Positions 45,758-55,803 are shown, numbered from the stretch's first letter. The stretch is DNA of 64,000 bases from an uncultured Gammaproteobacteria bacterium (GCA_937801655.1 CALMWC010000007.1:1-64000); one strand, 5' to 3'. The notes: generated by a model from the sequence alone, not told the origin. Translations and numbers: made by a program.

Positions 45758-46687
45758 ATGTCATTAAAACCAACAAAAAATATCTGGTTCAATGGAGAAC
45801 TCGTACCTTGGGAAGATGCTAAGGTGCATGTTCTCAGTTATGCCTTGCATTATGGGTCTGCAGTCTTTGAGGGAATTCGAGCATATAAAACTCCAGACGG
45901 TACAAAAATATTCAGATTAAAAGAGCATTGTAAAAGGCTCTTAAACTCAGCAAAGATATATCGAATGAAAGTTCCTTATGATTTAGATGAAATCATGAAT
46001 GCTTGCCGCTTAATAGTTACTTCAAATGATCTTAATAATGGAGCATATATAAGACCTATAGCATTTAGAGGTTATGGTGATCTTGGTCTACATGCATCGC
46101 TTGATGAGGAAGTTGAAACAGTAATAGCAGCTTGGGAATGGGGACCTTATCTTGGAAAAGAAAGCGCAGAGACTGGTGTTGATGTCTGCATTTCTTCATG
46201 GAGTAAGATTGCACCCAATACTATCCCTGTTATGGCTAAAGCTTCCGGTAATTATCTATCAGGAACGTTGGTGGCATTTGAAGCCAAAGAGAATGGTTAT
46301 GATGAAGGCATATGTTTGGATTCAAATGGAATGGTTAGTGAAGGAGCTGGGGAGAATGTCTTTTTAGTTAAAGACGATAAGATCTATACCCCGCCACTAA
46401 GTTCATCAGTCTTAGATGGAATAACTAGGGATTCCGTTATTAAGATTGCAGACTCAATTGGCTATTCAGTTTCTGAAAAGGAAATACCCAGAGAACAACT
46501 ATATCTAGCTGATGAACTATTCTTTACTGGAACGGCGGCTGAAATCACACCCATTAAGAGTGTTGATAGGCTGATGATTGCTAATGGTGCTAAAGGACCT
46601 GTGACTGATCAAATACAAAAAATATTTTTTGGGTTGTTTGATGACACTGTATCAGATGAATGGGGTTGGTTGGATTCAGTCGAGTAA
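45758..46687 (+). CDS. ilvE: branched-chain amino-acid aminotransferase
   Basis: The 309-residue fold-type IV PLP enzyme has HYGSAVFEGIRAY near residues 31-43, the catalytic lysine in MAKASGNYLS (about residue 160), and EGAGENVFLVKD. It catalyses the last step for Leu, Ile and Val. It lies between leuA and leuC in the operon, 10 bases after leuA and 3 bases before leuC. Confidence 0.96.
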   Translation: MSLKPTKNIWFNGELVPWEDAKVHVLSYALHYGSAVFEGIRAYKTPDGTKIFRLKEHCKRLLNSAKIYRMKVPYDLDEIMNACRLIVTSNDLNNGAYIRPIAFRGYGDLGLHASLDEEVETVIAAWEWGPYLGKESAETGVDVCISSWSKIAPNTIPVMAKASGNYLSGTLVAFEAKENGYDEGICLDSNGMVSEGAGENVFLVKDDKIYTPPLSSSVLDGITRDSVIKIADSIGYSVSEKEIPREQLYLADELFFTGTAAEITPIKSVDRLMIANGAKGPVTDQIQKIFFGLFDDTVSDEWGWLDSVE

Positions 46688-46690
46688 ATC

Positions 46691-48106
46691 ATGGCATCCA
46701 AAGGTAAAACTTTATTTGAAAAAATATGGGAACAGCATGTAGTAGTCCCAGAAACAGAAGAAACGCCTGCCATTATATACATAGACTTGCATCTCATTCA
46801 TGAGGTAACAACTCCTCAAGCATTTACTCTCTTAAGAGAAAGTAATTTAAAAATTCGAGCTCCAAAAAAGATACTAGCTACCATGGATCATTCAACACCG
46901 ACAGTGCCCATAAGTTCACTCAAGGATCTGGATGTAGTCGCGGAGAAAGGTCCAGCACAACAAATTAGAGACATGATTCAGAATTGTAAAGATTTTGGTA
47001 TTGAACTTTATGATTTTAATAGTGATCGAAGAGGTATTGTTCATGTTATAGGACCTGAGTTGGGAGCAACTCAGCCAGGAAGAACAATGGTCTGTGGAGA
47101 CAGTCATACCAGCACTCATGGAGCTTTTGGTGCTTTGGCATTTGGTATTGGTACGACAGAAGTCGCTCATGTTCTTGCCACACAATGCTTGCTTCAAAGA
47201 AAACCAAAAACACTTGCTGTTAATTTAACTGGTAATTTAAATGATGGTGTTTCTGCTAAGGATATTATTTTAAAAGTAATCGGAGAAATAGGAGTCGATG
47301 GAGGCACAGGCCATGTTATTGAATACAGGGGCGATACTGTCTCCTCTTTATCTTTAGAGCAGAGAATGACTGTCTGTAATATGAGCATTGAGGCTGGAGC
47401 AAAAGCAGGCATGTTTGCACCCGATGATGCAACTTTTGAATATTTGAAAGACCGACCCTTTTCCCCGCAAGGAACAGACTGGGAAAAATCCATTAAAAAA
47501 TGGTCTGAATTAAAATCTGATGATAATGCCGTCTTTGATAAAGAGGTGAATATAGATGTTAATTCACTGGAACCCATGATTACATTTGGAACCAATCCAG
47601 GTATGGTAATGCCCATAAATGGTGTAATACCTGACCATCAAGGAAGTGTTAGTTTTAAACAGGCATTGAATTATATGCAAGTAGAGTCTGGAAAACCTCT
47701 ACTGGATCGTCCTATTGATGTAGTTTTTATAGGGAGTTGTACTAATTCAAGACTATCTGATCTAAAGGATGCAGCTACTATATTGGAAGGCAGGAAAGTT
47801 TCAGAAAATACAAGAACTTTGATTGTTCCAGGTTCACAAAGCGTGAAAAAAGAAGCAGAACTTTTAGGTCTGGATAAAGTTTTTAGAAGAGCCGGTGCAG
47901 AATGGAGAGAGTCAGGATGTTCTATGTGTCTTGGCATGAACGGCGACACTGTTGGTAAGGGTCAATTGGCGGTCAGTACCAGCAATAGAAACTTTGAAGG
48001 AAGGCAAGGAGTTGGCTCTCGAACAATCTTGGCAAGCCCAAAGACTGCTGCTGCATCAGCAATTACTGGAACGGTTCAAGATCCAAGAAAATATGAGGTG
48101 AGATAA
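46691..48106 (+). CDS. leuC: isopropylmalate isomerase large subunit
   Basis: The 471-residue aconitase-family protein has the three iron-sulfur cysteines in FIGSCTNSR and GCSMCLGMN, plus CGDSHTSTHGAFGALAFGIGTTEV. With LeuD it converts 2- to 3-isopropylmalate. Length is normal. It ends 1 base before leuD. Confidence 0.97.
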   Translation: MASKGKTLFEKIWEQHVVVPETEETPAIIYIDLHLIHEVTTPQAFTLLRESNLKIRAPKKILATMDHSTPTVPISSLKDLDVVAEKGPAQQIRDMIQNCKDFGIELYDFNSDRRGIVHVIGPELGATQPGRTMVCGDSHTSTHGAFGALAFGIGTTEVAHVLATQCLLQRKPKTLAVNLTGNLNDGVSAKDIILKVIGEIGVDGGTGHVIEYRGDTVSSLSLEQRMTVCNMSIEAGAKAGMFAPDDATFEYLKDRPFSPQGTDWEKSIKKWSELKSDDNAVFDKEVNIDVNSLEPMITFGTNPGMVMPINGVIPDHQGSVSFKQALNYMQVESGKPLLDRPIDVVFIGSCTNSRLSDLKDAATILEGRKVSENTRTLIVPGSQSVKKEAELLGLDKVFRRAGAEWRESGCSMCLGMNGDTVGKGQLAVSTSNRNFEGRQGVGSRTILASPKTAAASAITGTVQDPRKYEVR

Positions 48107-48107
48107 A

Positions 48108-48680
48108 TTGGAAAAGATTAAAAAATTTACAGCCAAAACAGTCAACTTACCCAATGAGGACATTGATACAGATCAGATCATTCCAGCCAGATTTTTAACC
48201 TTGCCATCAAAGGAAGGCATTGGTGAGTGTTTGTTTGCTGATTGGCGTTTTGATAGTTCTGGAAATACCAATAATGATTTTATTCTTAATAAAGATGTGT
48301 CTATGGGTTGTGAAATTCTAGTTGCTGGAAATAATTTTGGTTGCGGGTCTTCAAGAGAGCATGCTCCCTGGGCTTTGGTTGATTATGGTTTTAAGGCAAT
48401 CATTAGTACCTCCTTTGCAGATATTTTTAAAAACAATTCATTAAAAAATGGATTATTACCAATTGTTCTCCCCAAGGACGTTCATGAATGGTTACTCGAT
48501 AATCCTGGTATAGATATTACTATTGATCTGGAAAACACAAGAGTAGAATTTAATAATGGTGATAATCATGAATTTGAAATTGAGGCTTTTTCAAAATATT
48601 GTTTAATTAATGGTTTGGATCAGTTGAGTTTTTTACTAAATCATGAAGACGATATAATGAAATATGAAGGGACTTTATGA
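48108..48680 (+). CDS. leuD: isopropylmalate isomerase small subunit, TTG start
   Basis: The 190-residue protein has the swivel-domain signatures DIDTDQIIPARFL and NFGCGSSREHAPWAL. It starts at a TTG (48108) preceded by GAGGTGAG, which gives the normal N-terminus; no ATG is available. It overlaps leuB by 4 bases. It forms the isomerase with LeuC. Confidence 0.95.
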   Translation: MEKIKKFTAKTVNLPNEDIDTDQIIPARFLTLPSKEGIGECLFADWRFDSSGNTNNDFILNKDVSMGCEILVAGNNFGCGSSREHAPWALVDYGFKAIISTSFADIFKNNSLKNGLLPIVLPKDVHEWLLDNPGIDITIDLENTRVEFNNGDNHEFEIEAFSKYCLINGLDQLSFLLNHEDDIMKYEGTL

Positions 48681-49723
48681 AAGCAAAAGTAACACTGTTA
48701 TCAGGAGATGGAATTGGACCAGAGATTTGTCAGGAAGCACTCAAGGTCTTAAGCGCTATAGAAGATAAATACGATCATGAAATAGAAGTCAGAGAAGCTT
48801 TGTTTGGTGGAATCGCTATAGATCAAACAGGCTCGCCCTACCCTGATCAGACTAGAGTATTGTGTAAAGAGTCAGATGCTGTTTTGCTAGGAGCTGTTGG
48901 CGGACCTAAATGGAGTGACCCAAAATCAGAAACAAGACCAGAAAAAGGTTTGCTTGATATGCGATCAGACCTTGGCGTCTATGCCAATATTAGACATATA
49001 AAAACCTATCCCCAATTGATAGAGAACTCACCAATAAAAAACAAATATTTAGAAAATGTGGACATTGTCTTTGTTCGAGAATTAATTGGCGGTATCTACT
49101 TTGGTCAAAAAGAAAGAAATGAAAATGATGCAATGGATGTATGTCAATACACAAAAGATGAAATAATTAGAATAACTCAGGTAGCTATAGAATTAGCATC
49201 TGCAAGAAAAAATAAAATAACATCGGTGGATAAAGCGAATGTAATGGCGACTTCGCAATTGTGGCGTAGTGTCACCACCGATTTAATTGAATCACAATTT
49301 AAAGATATTGAGTTGGAACATATTTTGGTAGATGCAGCGACCATGCATCTTCTTTCCAGACCATCTGACTTTGATGTGATTCTTGCTGATAATTTATTTG
49401 GTGATATTTTAACAGATGAAGCATCAATGCTTACTGGGTCCATTGGGATGATTCCATCGGCTTCACTTGGCAATGAAAGTTTTGGAGTTTATGAGCCTAT
49501 CCATGGTTCAGCACCCGATATACAGAATCAAGGAATTGCAAACCCATGTGGAATGATATTGTCCTTGGCATTATTGCTTAGGCATTCATTAAAACTTGAA
49601 ACAGAAGCTTCAGCCATAGAGTCAGCTGTTAATGAAACATTGAACCAAGGCATCTATACTGCTGATCTGAGCAATAAGGATGTTGTCGATACAGCTCACA
49701 ATGGGTTCAGCAATCGCATCTAA
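48677..49723 (+). CDS. leuB: 3-isopropylmalate dehydrogenase
   Basis: The 348-residue decarboxylating dehydrogenase has LLSGDGIGPEI near residues 6-16, the substrate-binding ELIGGIYFG, DKANVMATSQLWR, LADNLFGDILTDE and the nucleotide site EPIHGSAPDIQNQGIANP. It oxidises 3-isopropylmalate to the leucine keto acid. It is the last gene of the operon. No clear terminator follows before the his promoter 30 bases later. Confidence 0.97.
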   Translation: MKAKVTLLSGDGIGPEICQEALKVLSAIEDKYDHEIEVREALFGGIAIDQTGSPYPDQTRVLCKESDAVLLGAVGGPKWSDPKSETRPEKGLLDMRSDLGVYANIRHIKTYPQLIENSPIKNKYLENVDIVFVRELIGGIYFGQKERNENDAMDVCQYTKDEIIRITQVAIELASARKNKITSVDKANVMATSQLWRSVTTDLIESQFKDIELEHILVDAATMHLLSRPSDFDVILADNLFGDILTDEASMLTGSIGMIPSASLGNESFGVYEPIHGSAPDIQNQGIANPCGMILSLALLLRHSLKLETEASAIESAVNETLNQGIYTADLSNKDVVDTAHNGFSNRI

Positions 49724-49753
49724 TATTCTTTGATTAATACCCTATTATTTTAC

Positions 49754-49795
49754 TTGTAAAGTTAGAGTCAATACATATAATGTACTACTACATTA
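49754..49795 (+). promoter_or_regulatory. his operon promoter with palindromic operator over the -10 box
   Basis: TTGTAA (49754-49759) and a perfect TATAAT (49776-49781) are 16 bases apart. The palindrome TAATGTA-ctac-TACATTA (49778-49795, 7-bp arms) overlaps the -10 box and the likely start of transcription. This is the right place for a repressor to block RNA polymerase. The first gene of the operon encodes a TrpR-fold regulator, so autoregulation is likely. Confidence 0.65.
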
Positions 49796-49815
49796 ATACA
49801 ATGGTACATATATAA

Positions 49816-50127
49816 ATGAAAATAGAAAGAGTATTAACTAATAAAGAAGAGAAACAAACTGAAGAAAGATTTTATAAAGCAGTTCAATCTTTAAAGAATA
49901 GTGATGAATGTCGTTCATTTTTTAATGATATTTTTACACCTGCTGAATTGCAATCCATCAAAGACCGCTGGTCTGTAGCAGAACTACTTAATAAGGGTTA
50001 TACCTATCGTGAAGTCAATTCTTATACTGGCGTAAGTGTTACAACCATTGGCCGTGTTGCACGGTGTTTATTTAATGGTTCAGGTGGTTATGATATCGCT
50101 CTCAATCGAGTACAAAATAATGGATAA
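49816..50127 (+). CDS. TrpR/YerC-family transcriptional regulator, predicted his operon repressor
   Basis: The 103-residue protein shows the TrpR-like fold. Its helix-turn-helix includes FTPAELQSIKDRWSVAELLNKGYTYREVNSYTGVSVTTIGRVARCL near residues 41-85, ending NGSGGYDIAL. Related YerC/YecD proteins sit at the head of histidine genes in other bacteria and are proposed histidine regulators. Here it is the first gene, with the operator-like palindrome just upstream. Its last 8 bases overlap the hisG start, so it is translated with hisG. The co-repressor is not known; histidine or charged tRNA-His are candidates. Confidence 0.85.
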   Translation: MKIERVLTNKEEKQTEERFYKAVQSLKNSDECRSFFNDIFTPAELQSIKDRWSVAELLNKGYTYREVNSYTGVSVTTIGRVARCLFNGSGGYDIALNRVQNNG

Positions 50128-51019
50128 CAATAGAATAAAGATTGCAATACAAAAATCAGGCAGGTTGACAGAACACACCATCAGTTTGTTAAAAAAATGT
50201 GGACTAATAATCAGTCATACTAGAAATCACCTTATTGGCTATGGAGAAAATATGCCATTTGATCTTATGTTTGTTAGAGACGATGATATACCAGGCTTGG
50301 TTCAGGATAATTTATGCACACTGGGTATTGTAGGGATGAATGAGGCACTTGAGAAAAAAATAGAAATAGAGAATTTAGAAAAAGCATCGGCAAACTTTGA
50401 AATAGTTTCTAATTTAGACTTTGGACAATGCAAGTTATCTTTTGCTTATCCAGATGATTCACCTGTTCAAGATTTGAAAAACTTAGAGGGAAAAACTGTT
50501 GCCACAAGTTATCCTAATATCGTTTCAGACTATATTTCAAAAGCAGGATTAAATATAAGCGTTACTCAGTTCTCAGGTGCGGTAGAGTTGGCTCCAAGTT
50601 TAGGCAAGGCAGATCTTATATGTGATTTAGTTTCTACTGGACAGACACTTAAAGATCATAACTTATCGGAAGGTCAAACGATATTAGAAAGCACTGCTGT
50701 AGTCATTAAATCATTGCAAGCAATGGATAGTATTGAGGAAAACTGGGTCAATAAGCTCATTGAACGAATTCAAGGAGTGCTGCAGGTCAAGGAAAGTAAA
50801 TACATTATGATGCATGCACCTAGAGCATCTATAGATTCAATAACTAATTTACTGCCTGGAACAGAATCACCAACCATCATTCCACTTGAAGGCACAAATG
50901 AAACAGTTGCTTTGCATGTTGTGTGTAAAGAAAATGTTTTTTGGGAAACACTGGAAGATCTTAAGGCCAAAGGTGCTTCATCCATTTTAGTTGTGCCCGT
51001 TGAAAAAATGCTAATGTAA
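50120..51019 (+). CDS. hisG: ATP phosphoribosyltransferase, long form
   Basis: A start at 50120 is chosen over an earlier in-frame ATG because it gives MDNNRIKIAIQKSGRL, the E. coli-type N-terminus, and exactly 299 residues. The catalytic part has GYGENMPFDLMFVRDDDIPGLVQ and DLVSTGQTLKDHNL. The C-terminal ACT-like regulatory domain (IMMHAPRASIDSITNLLPG) is present, so histidine feedback inhibition is likely, and HisZ is not needed. It starts histidine synthesis from PRPP and ATP. Confidence 0.95.
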   Translation: MDNNRIKIAIQKSGRLTEHTISLLKKCGLIISHTRNHLIGYGENMPFDLMFVRDDDIPGLVQDNLCTLGIVGMNEALEKKIEIENLEKASANFEIVSNLDFGQCKLSFAYPDDSPVQDLKNLEGKTVATSYPNIVSDYISKAGLNISVTQFSGAVELAPSLGKADLICDLVSTGQTLKDHNLSEGQTILESTAVVIKSLQAMDSIEENWVNKLIERIQGVLQVKESKYIMMHAPRASIDSITNLLPGTESPTIIPLEGTNETVALHVVCKENVFWETLEDLKAKGASSILVVPVEKMLM

Positions 51020-51022
51020 TTC

Positions 51023-52330
51023 ATGAGTATTCAAGAAATAATCAACTGGAATGAATTAGATAAATCTGCAAAAAAAAGGCTGATTGAGAGACCAAATGTG
51101 GCAATAGACGATAGAATTCGAGCTACAGTAGAAACTATTTTAGATAAGGTAGGATCCTCTGGGGATCAGGCAATAAAGCAACTGACCTTGGAATACGATG
51201 GTGTCAGTATTGATCAATTAAAAATGAATGATATTGAGATCAAAAATGCAATAAAGAGAACTTCAAATCAGATCAAGGATGAGCTCAAAAAAGCAATAGA
51301 GAACGTAACCATATTTCATCAAAATACCATGGCCTCCCCTTCTTCAAAAATAGAGGTTAAACCTGGGGTGTTTTGTGAAAAAATAATTAAACCTATAAAC
51401 AATATTGGTTTATACATTCCAGCTGGAAGAAACCCATTGCCTTCAACAGCCATAATGTTAGGAGTTCCTTCAAAATTAGCCGGTAGTAAGAATCGTATTT
51501 TATGCTCACCACCAAATAAAAATGGATTGATTGATGACAGTATTGTTACTGCCGCCTCATTTTGTGGAATAACTGATATGTTTAAAATTGGTGGTGCACA
51601 AGCAATAGCTGCATTAGCATACGGTACAGAGTCAGTCACTAAAGTTGATAAAATATTTGGACCAGGCAATAGTTTTGTGACAATGGCAAAGACCATACTT
51701 TCTTCTACAACAGAAATAGCAATTGACATGCCTGCAGGACCGACCGAAGTCTTAGTAATATCCGATGGCAATACTGAACCTGATTATGTTGCTTATGATC
51801 TGTTATCACAAGCAGAACATGGTCCCGACTCTCAAGTAATTCATATTTCTTCTGACAGAGAATTTATTAAAAAAGTTCAAGAAAGTATCAATCGCATTAT
51901 GCAAAACTTAGCAACAAAAGATATTGCAAAATATGCTTTGTTAAACAGCAAATCTATTTGGGTTCAAGATATAAAAGCAGCCATAGATATATCGAATAGT
52001 TATGCTCCAGAACATCTCATTATTTCAGTAGAAAATTCAAGACAGTATCTAGATTCAATAGAGTCTGCTGGGTCAATATTTCTCGGTTATTGGAGCCCTG
52101 AATCTGCTGGTGATTATTGCAGTGGCACAAATCATGTATTACCAACATCAGGCTATGCGAAATCATTAAGTGGAGTCTCAGTTGAAAGTTTTACAAAGTC
52201 AGTATCCGTTCAAGAACTCACTAAAACAGGGTTGGAGAATTTGTCAAAGACTATTACTGTATTGGCTAGAGCAGAAGGTCTCGAAGCACATGCAAAAGCA
52301 GTAGAGGTAAGGTTAAGAGATAATGACTAA
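51023..52330 (+). CDS. hisD: histidinol dehydrogenase
   Basis: The 435-residue enzyme has IGLYIPAGRNPLPSTAIM, KIFGPGNSFVTMAK, the zinc-binding AEHGPDSQV and the C-terminal GTNHVLPTSGYAKSLSGVSVESF. It oxidises histidinol to histidine in two NAD-dependent steps. It follows hisG by 3 bases and overlaps hisC by 8 bases. Confidence 0.97.
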   Translation: MSIQEIINWNELDKSAKKRLIERPNVAIDDRIRATVETILDKVGSSGDQAIKQLTLEYDGVSIDQLKMNDIEIKNAIKRTSNQIKDELKKAIENVTIFHQNTMASPSSKIEVKPGVFCEKIIKPINNIGLYIPAGRNPLPSTAIMLGVPSKLAGSKNRILCSPPNKNGLIDDSIVTAASFCGITDMFKIGGAQAIAALAYGTESVTKVDKIFGPGNSFVTMAKTILSSTTEIAIDMPAGPTEVLVISDGNTEPDYVAYDLLSQAEHGPDSQVIHISSDREFIKKVQESINRIMQNLATKDIAKYALLNSKSIWVQDIKAAIDISNSYAPEHLIISVENSRQYLDSIESAGSIFLGYWSPESAGDYCSGTNHVLPTSGYAKSLSGVSVESFTKSVSVQELTKTGLENLSKTITVLARAEGLEAHAKAVEVRLRDND

Positions 52331-53387
52331 AGCAATAGAAAAACTGGTTAGACCTGAGGTGCTTAATTTAAAACCTTATGTGCCAGCTAAGAGCATCCAA
52401 GATGCGGTTAGACTGAATGCTAATGAAAGCCCTTATTGTGTAACCGAACAAGCAAAAAAAGATGGACTAAATCTTTACCCTGATGCAGTGCCGATTAGAA
52501 TAAGAGAAAGGATTTCTCAGTACCTTGATGTGGACGAAAATAATTGTGTTATTACTAGAGGGAGCACTGAGGCAATCGATGTTTTACTTAGGGTTTTTTG
52601 TCAACCAAATATTGATGAAATCATTATTTTTCCTCCAACATTTGAAATGTATCAATTTTATGCTGCGATACAGGGTGTTTCTATTAAGTCCATACCATTA
52701 CTAGAAACTAATAACTATGAGATTAATCTAGAGCTATTAGGCAGAGAGTTATGCACTCAAAGTAAGTTAATATTTTTATCTTCACCATCCAACCCAATAG
52801 GCCATACAATTAGCAAAGACACTATATTTAAAGCATGTGAGATGTCTAAGGATTTTGGATTGTTGGTATTGGATCTAGCTTATATTGAATTTGCAGATGA
52901 GGATTTTACTAAAGAAGTTCTCTCAGCCTATTCGAATGTTGTTGTACTCAGAACCCTATCAAAAGCCTTTGGTTTGGCAGGATCCAGATGTGGAGTATTG
53001 CTAGCATCATCAGAAATAACTAATTACGTAATGAGAGTCCTTCCACCCTACTCTTTTTCTAAGCCTGCAGAGCAAAGTATTTTAGAGGCCTTGACAGAAG
53101 ATGGTATTGAAACTTCTAAGCTGAATATAAATGAAATAATAAAAGAAAGAATCTATTTAGAAGAGGCATTCACTAGTATTGGTTGTATTAAAAAAATATA
53201 TCAATCAAATGCTAACTTTATTTTAGTTGAAGTTGAAAATGCTGACCAGTTCTGTGATAAAGCTAAAGAGTATGGGCTTCTTTTACGGAATGTTGGTTAT
53301 CAGCCCACTCTCTCTAATTGCGTCAGAATTACTGTTGGCACTAGGGAGCAAAATGACTTATTAATTAAAGGCATTAAAACATTATGA
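52323..53387 (+). CDS. hisC: histidinol-phosphate aminotransferase
   Basis: The 354-residue PLP enzyme has LNANESPY near residues 28-35, the PLP lysine in RTLSKAFGLAGSRCG, and VRITVGTREQND at the end. It makes histidinol phosphate from imidazole acetol phosphate using glutamate. It overlaps hisB by 4 bases. Confidence 0.96.
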   Translation: MTKAIEKLVRPEVLNLKPYVPAKSIQDAVRLNANESPYCVTEQAKKDGLNLYPDAVPIRIRERISQYLDVDENNCVITRGSTEAIDVLLRVFCQPNIDEIIIFPPTFEMYQFYAAIQGVSIKSIPLLETNNYEINLELLGRELCTQSKLIFLSSPSNPIGHTISKDTIFKACEMSKDFGLLVLDLAYIEFADEDFTKEVLSAYSNVVVLRTLSKAFGLAGSRCGVLLASSEITNYVMRVLPPYSFSKPAEQSILEALTEDGIETSKLNINEIIKERIYLEEAFTSIGCIKKIYQSNANFILVEVENADQFCDKAKEYGLLLRNVGYQPTLSNCVRITVGTREQNDLLIKGIKTL

Positions 53388-54460
53388 AAACTGATTTGAA
53401 AAAAATAATCTTCGTAGATAGAGATGGAACAATTGTATTTGAACCAAATGATTTCCAGGTAGATGCTTTGGAAAAGATCAATTTTGTACCTGATGTTATT
53501 GCATCGCTTTTTCAACTGAGACAAAAAGGTTACAGCTTAGTGATGGTTACGAATCAGGATGGCTTAGGAACTGATTCTTTTCCCGAAGAAAACTTTATTG
53601 AAAGTCAGAAATTTATTGAAAAATTGCTCAATTCACAAGGAGTAATGTTTGATGAAGTCTTAATATGCCCACATTTTGAAAAAGATGGTTGCGACTGTAG
53701 AAAACCTCTCACAGGAATGGTGACTAAGTTTCTTGTCAATACAAATATAGATAAAGAGAGATCTTATGTTATTGGCGATCGAGATACTGACATGCAGTTT
53801 GCAAAGAATTTAGGCATAGAAGGATTTCAAATAGATCCATATAAGGAATGTCAATGGACTGATATCACTACAAAGATATTAAATGTTGATCGTAGATCTT
53901 CAGTCATTCGTGAGACTAAGGAAACTAAAATTAAAACAACTGTAGACTTAGAAAAATCTGAACCTGTTTCCATCAATACAGGAATTAATTTCTTTGACCA
54001 TATGTTGGAGCAATTAGCAAAACATTCAAATGTATCTATGATTATTGATTGCGATGGTGATTTAGAGGTCGATGAACATCATACAGTTGAGGATGTTGCT
54101 ATAACATTGGGTCAGTCAATTAAAGAATCGTTAGGAAATAAATATGGGATTAATCGATATGGTTTTACTTTACCAATGGATGAGTCATTAGCATCGGTTG
54201 CAATTGATCTCTCAGGGAGACCATATTTTGTTTTTGATGGAGATTTTGATAGAGAGAAGGTGGGTGGTTTACCGACAGAGTTAGTTTCTCATTTTTTTCG
54301 TTCCTTGAGTCAGTCAATTGGAGCTAATATCCATTTATCTGTTAAGGGTCAGGATAATCATCATATGATTGAAGCATGCTTTAAAGTGTTTGGTAGAGCA
54401 TTAGGTCAAGCCATAAGAGTATCTGGAACTGATTTGCCTTCTACCAAAGGCATTTTATAG
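53384..54460 (+). CDS. hisB: bifunctional histidinol-phosphatase/imidazoleglycerol-phosphate dehydratase
   Basis: The 358-residue fusion has an N-terminal HAD phosphatase (FVDRDGTIV near residues 10-18, zinc loop CPHFEKDGCDCRKP, GDRDTDM) and a C-terminal dehydratase from about residue 170 (INFFDHMLEQ, DEHHTVEDVA, DNHHMIEACFKVFGRAL). The fused E. coli-type HisB is found in enterics, Vibrio, Shewanella and some other groups. It supplies two non-adjacent steps of the pathway. It overlaps hisC by 4 bases and hisH by 1 base. Confidence 0.96.
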   Translation: MKTDLKKIIFVDRDGTIVFEPNDFQVDALEKINFVPDVIASLFQLRQKGYSLVMVTNQDGLGTDSFPEENFIESQKFIEKLLNSQGVMFDEVLICPHFEKDGCDCRKPLTGMVTKFLVNTNIDKERSYVIGDRDTDMQFAKNLGIEGFQIDPYKECQWTDITTKILNVDRRSSVIRETKETKIKTTVDLEKSEPVSINTGINFFDHMLEQLAKHSNVSMIIDCDGDLEVDEHHTVEDVAITLGQSIKESLGNKYGINRYGFTLPMDESLASVAIDLSGRPYFVFDGDFDREKVGGLPTELVSHFFRSLSQSIGANIHLSVKGQDNHHMIEACFKVFGRALGQAIRVSGTDLPSTKGIL

Positions 54461-55059
54461 TGCCAAAAAATACTATTGCTATAGTTAACGCAGGAGGTTC
54501 AAATATTTCTTCATTAACGTTTGCTTTGGACCGACTCAAAGCAAATTATACTACTACAAACCAAATCGCTCAGATTGAAGACTCGAGTCATGTCATCTTA
54601 CCAGGAGTTGGAGCCGCATATGATGCGATGGGTAAGTTAAAAAAGTCTAATTTGATTGAGGTAGTTAAAAACCTAAAACAGCCTACACTTGGTATCTGTT
54701 TAGGCATGCAACTCTTACTAGAATATTCGATGGAAAATAATGTCAATTGTTTATCAATTATTGAAGGGGGATGTAAGGCATTTACACAACAAGACAAATA
54801 CCCAGTTCCACATATGGGCTGGAATAATGTGAAATTTAATAAAATCTCACCGCTTACTGAGGGTTTAAAGAGTGAAGATTATTTTTATTTTGTGCATAGC
54901 TATTATGTACCCATAAGTGATTCTGCTATTGGTATTACGGATTATTCAGAATCATTTACTAGCATCATTCAGAAAGATAATTTTTATGGTACTCAGTTCC
55001 ATCCTGAAAAATCTAGTGATCAGGGTTCAAAATTATTAAGAACATTTATAAATTTATAA
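54460..55059 (+). CDS. hisH: imidazole glycerol-phosphate synthase glutaminase subunit, GTG start
   Basis: The 199-residue class I glutamine amidotransferase has the nucleophile Cys80 in LGICLGMQ and the catalytic His-Glu pair in TQFHPEKSSD. It begins with a GTG that shares its first base with the hisB stop codon (TAGTG). It passes ammonia to HisF. It lies 6 bases before hisA. Confidence 0.95.
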   Translation: MPKNTIAIVNAGGSNISSLTFALDRLKANYTTTNQIAQIEDSSHVILPGVGAAYDAMGKLKKSNLIEVVKNLKQPTLGICLGMQLLLEYSMENNVNCLSIIEGGCKAFTQQDKYPVPHMGWNNVKFNKISPLTEGLKSEDYFYFVHSYYVPISDSAIGITDYSESFTSIIQKDNFYGTQFHPEKSSDQGSKLLRTFINL

Positions 55060-55065
55060 CAATCT

Positions 55066-55803
55066 ATGAAACTTATACCAGCAATTGATTTATTGGATGG
55101 AAGATGCGTCAGACTTCTTAAGGGTGATTTTGGGAAGGTGACATTCTATGATACTAAACCACTGGACTTGGTTAAGAATTATGAGGCGATGGGGTTTAAG
55201 AATATACATATTGTTGATTTGGATGGAACAAGAGATGGTAAATCAAATAATGGTGATGTTATTGAACAGATTATTGAGAAATCACACTTAAAGATTCAAT
55301 TAGGTGGTGGTATTAGAAGCGGCCAAGATATCAGGCAATGGTTGGATACTGGTGTCAATTATTTGATTATTGGGAGTTTTGCTATTGATAGCTTTGATGA
55401 CTTTTCTCAATCAATTGAAGAACATGATAAATCAAAGATTATTATTGCCTTGGATGTAATGATCGAGAGCAAGAAACCTATAGTGATGACTCATGGCTGG
55501 AAAGAATCAAGCAATCAGTCGTTATGGAATTTAATTGAGAAATTCAATAAAGTTGGTTTTGATCATTATTTAGTTACAGATATTAGTAAAGATGGAACCC
55601 TAATTGGACCAAATATTGATCTTTACAAGCAGTGTCTTGAAAAATCATCAGAGTCATCTTTTATAGGTTCAGGAGGTGTATCCAATATTCAGGATTTATA
55701 CCAACTTAGAGAAATTGGTATACAGGCTTCAGTATCTGGTAAAGCATTATTGGAGAATAAAATCTCTAAAAAGGAGGTGTTTGAATTCTTACAAGAAGAA
55801 TAA
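55066..55803 (+). CDS. hisA: phosphoribosylformimino-ProFAR isomerase
   Basis: The 245-residue beta/alpha barrel has the catalytic Asp8 in [25 protein letters not shown], and [15 protein letters not shown] with the second catalytic Asp. The first 19 bases of hisF lie inside the end of this gene, so the two are translationally coupled. Confidence 0.95.
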   Translation: MKLIPAIDLLDGRCVRLLKGDFGKVTFYDTKPLDLVKNYEAMGFKNIHIVDLDGTRDGKSNNGDVIEQIIEKSHLKIQLGGGIRSGQDIRQWLDTGVNYLIIGSFAIDSFDDFSQSIEEHDKSKIIIALDVMIESKKPIVMTHGWKESSNQSLWNLIEKFNKVGFDHYLVTDISKDGTLIGPNIDLYKQCLEKSSESSFIGSGGVSNIQDLYQLREIGIQASVSGKALLENKISKKEVFEFLQEE

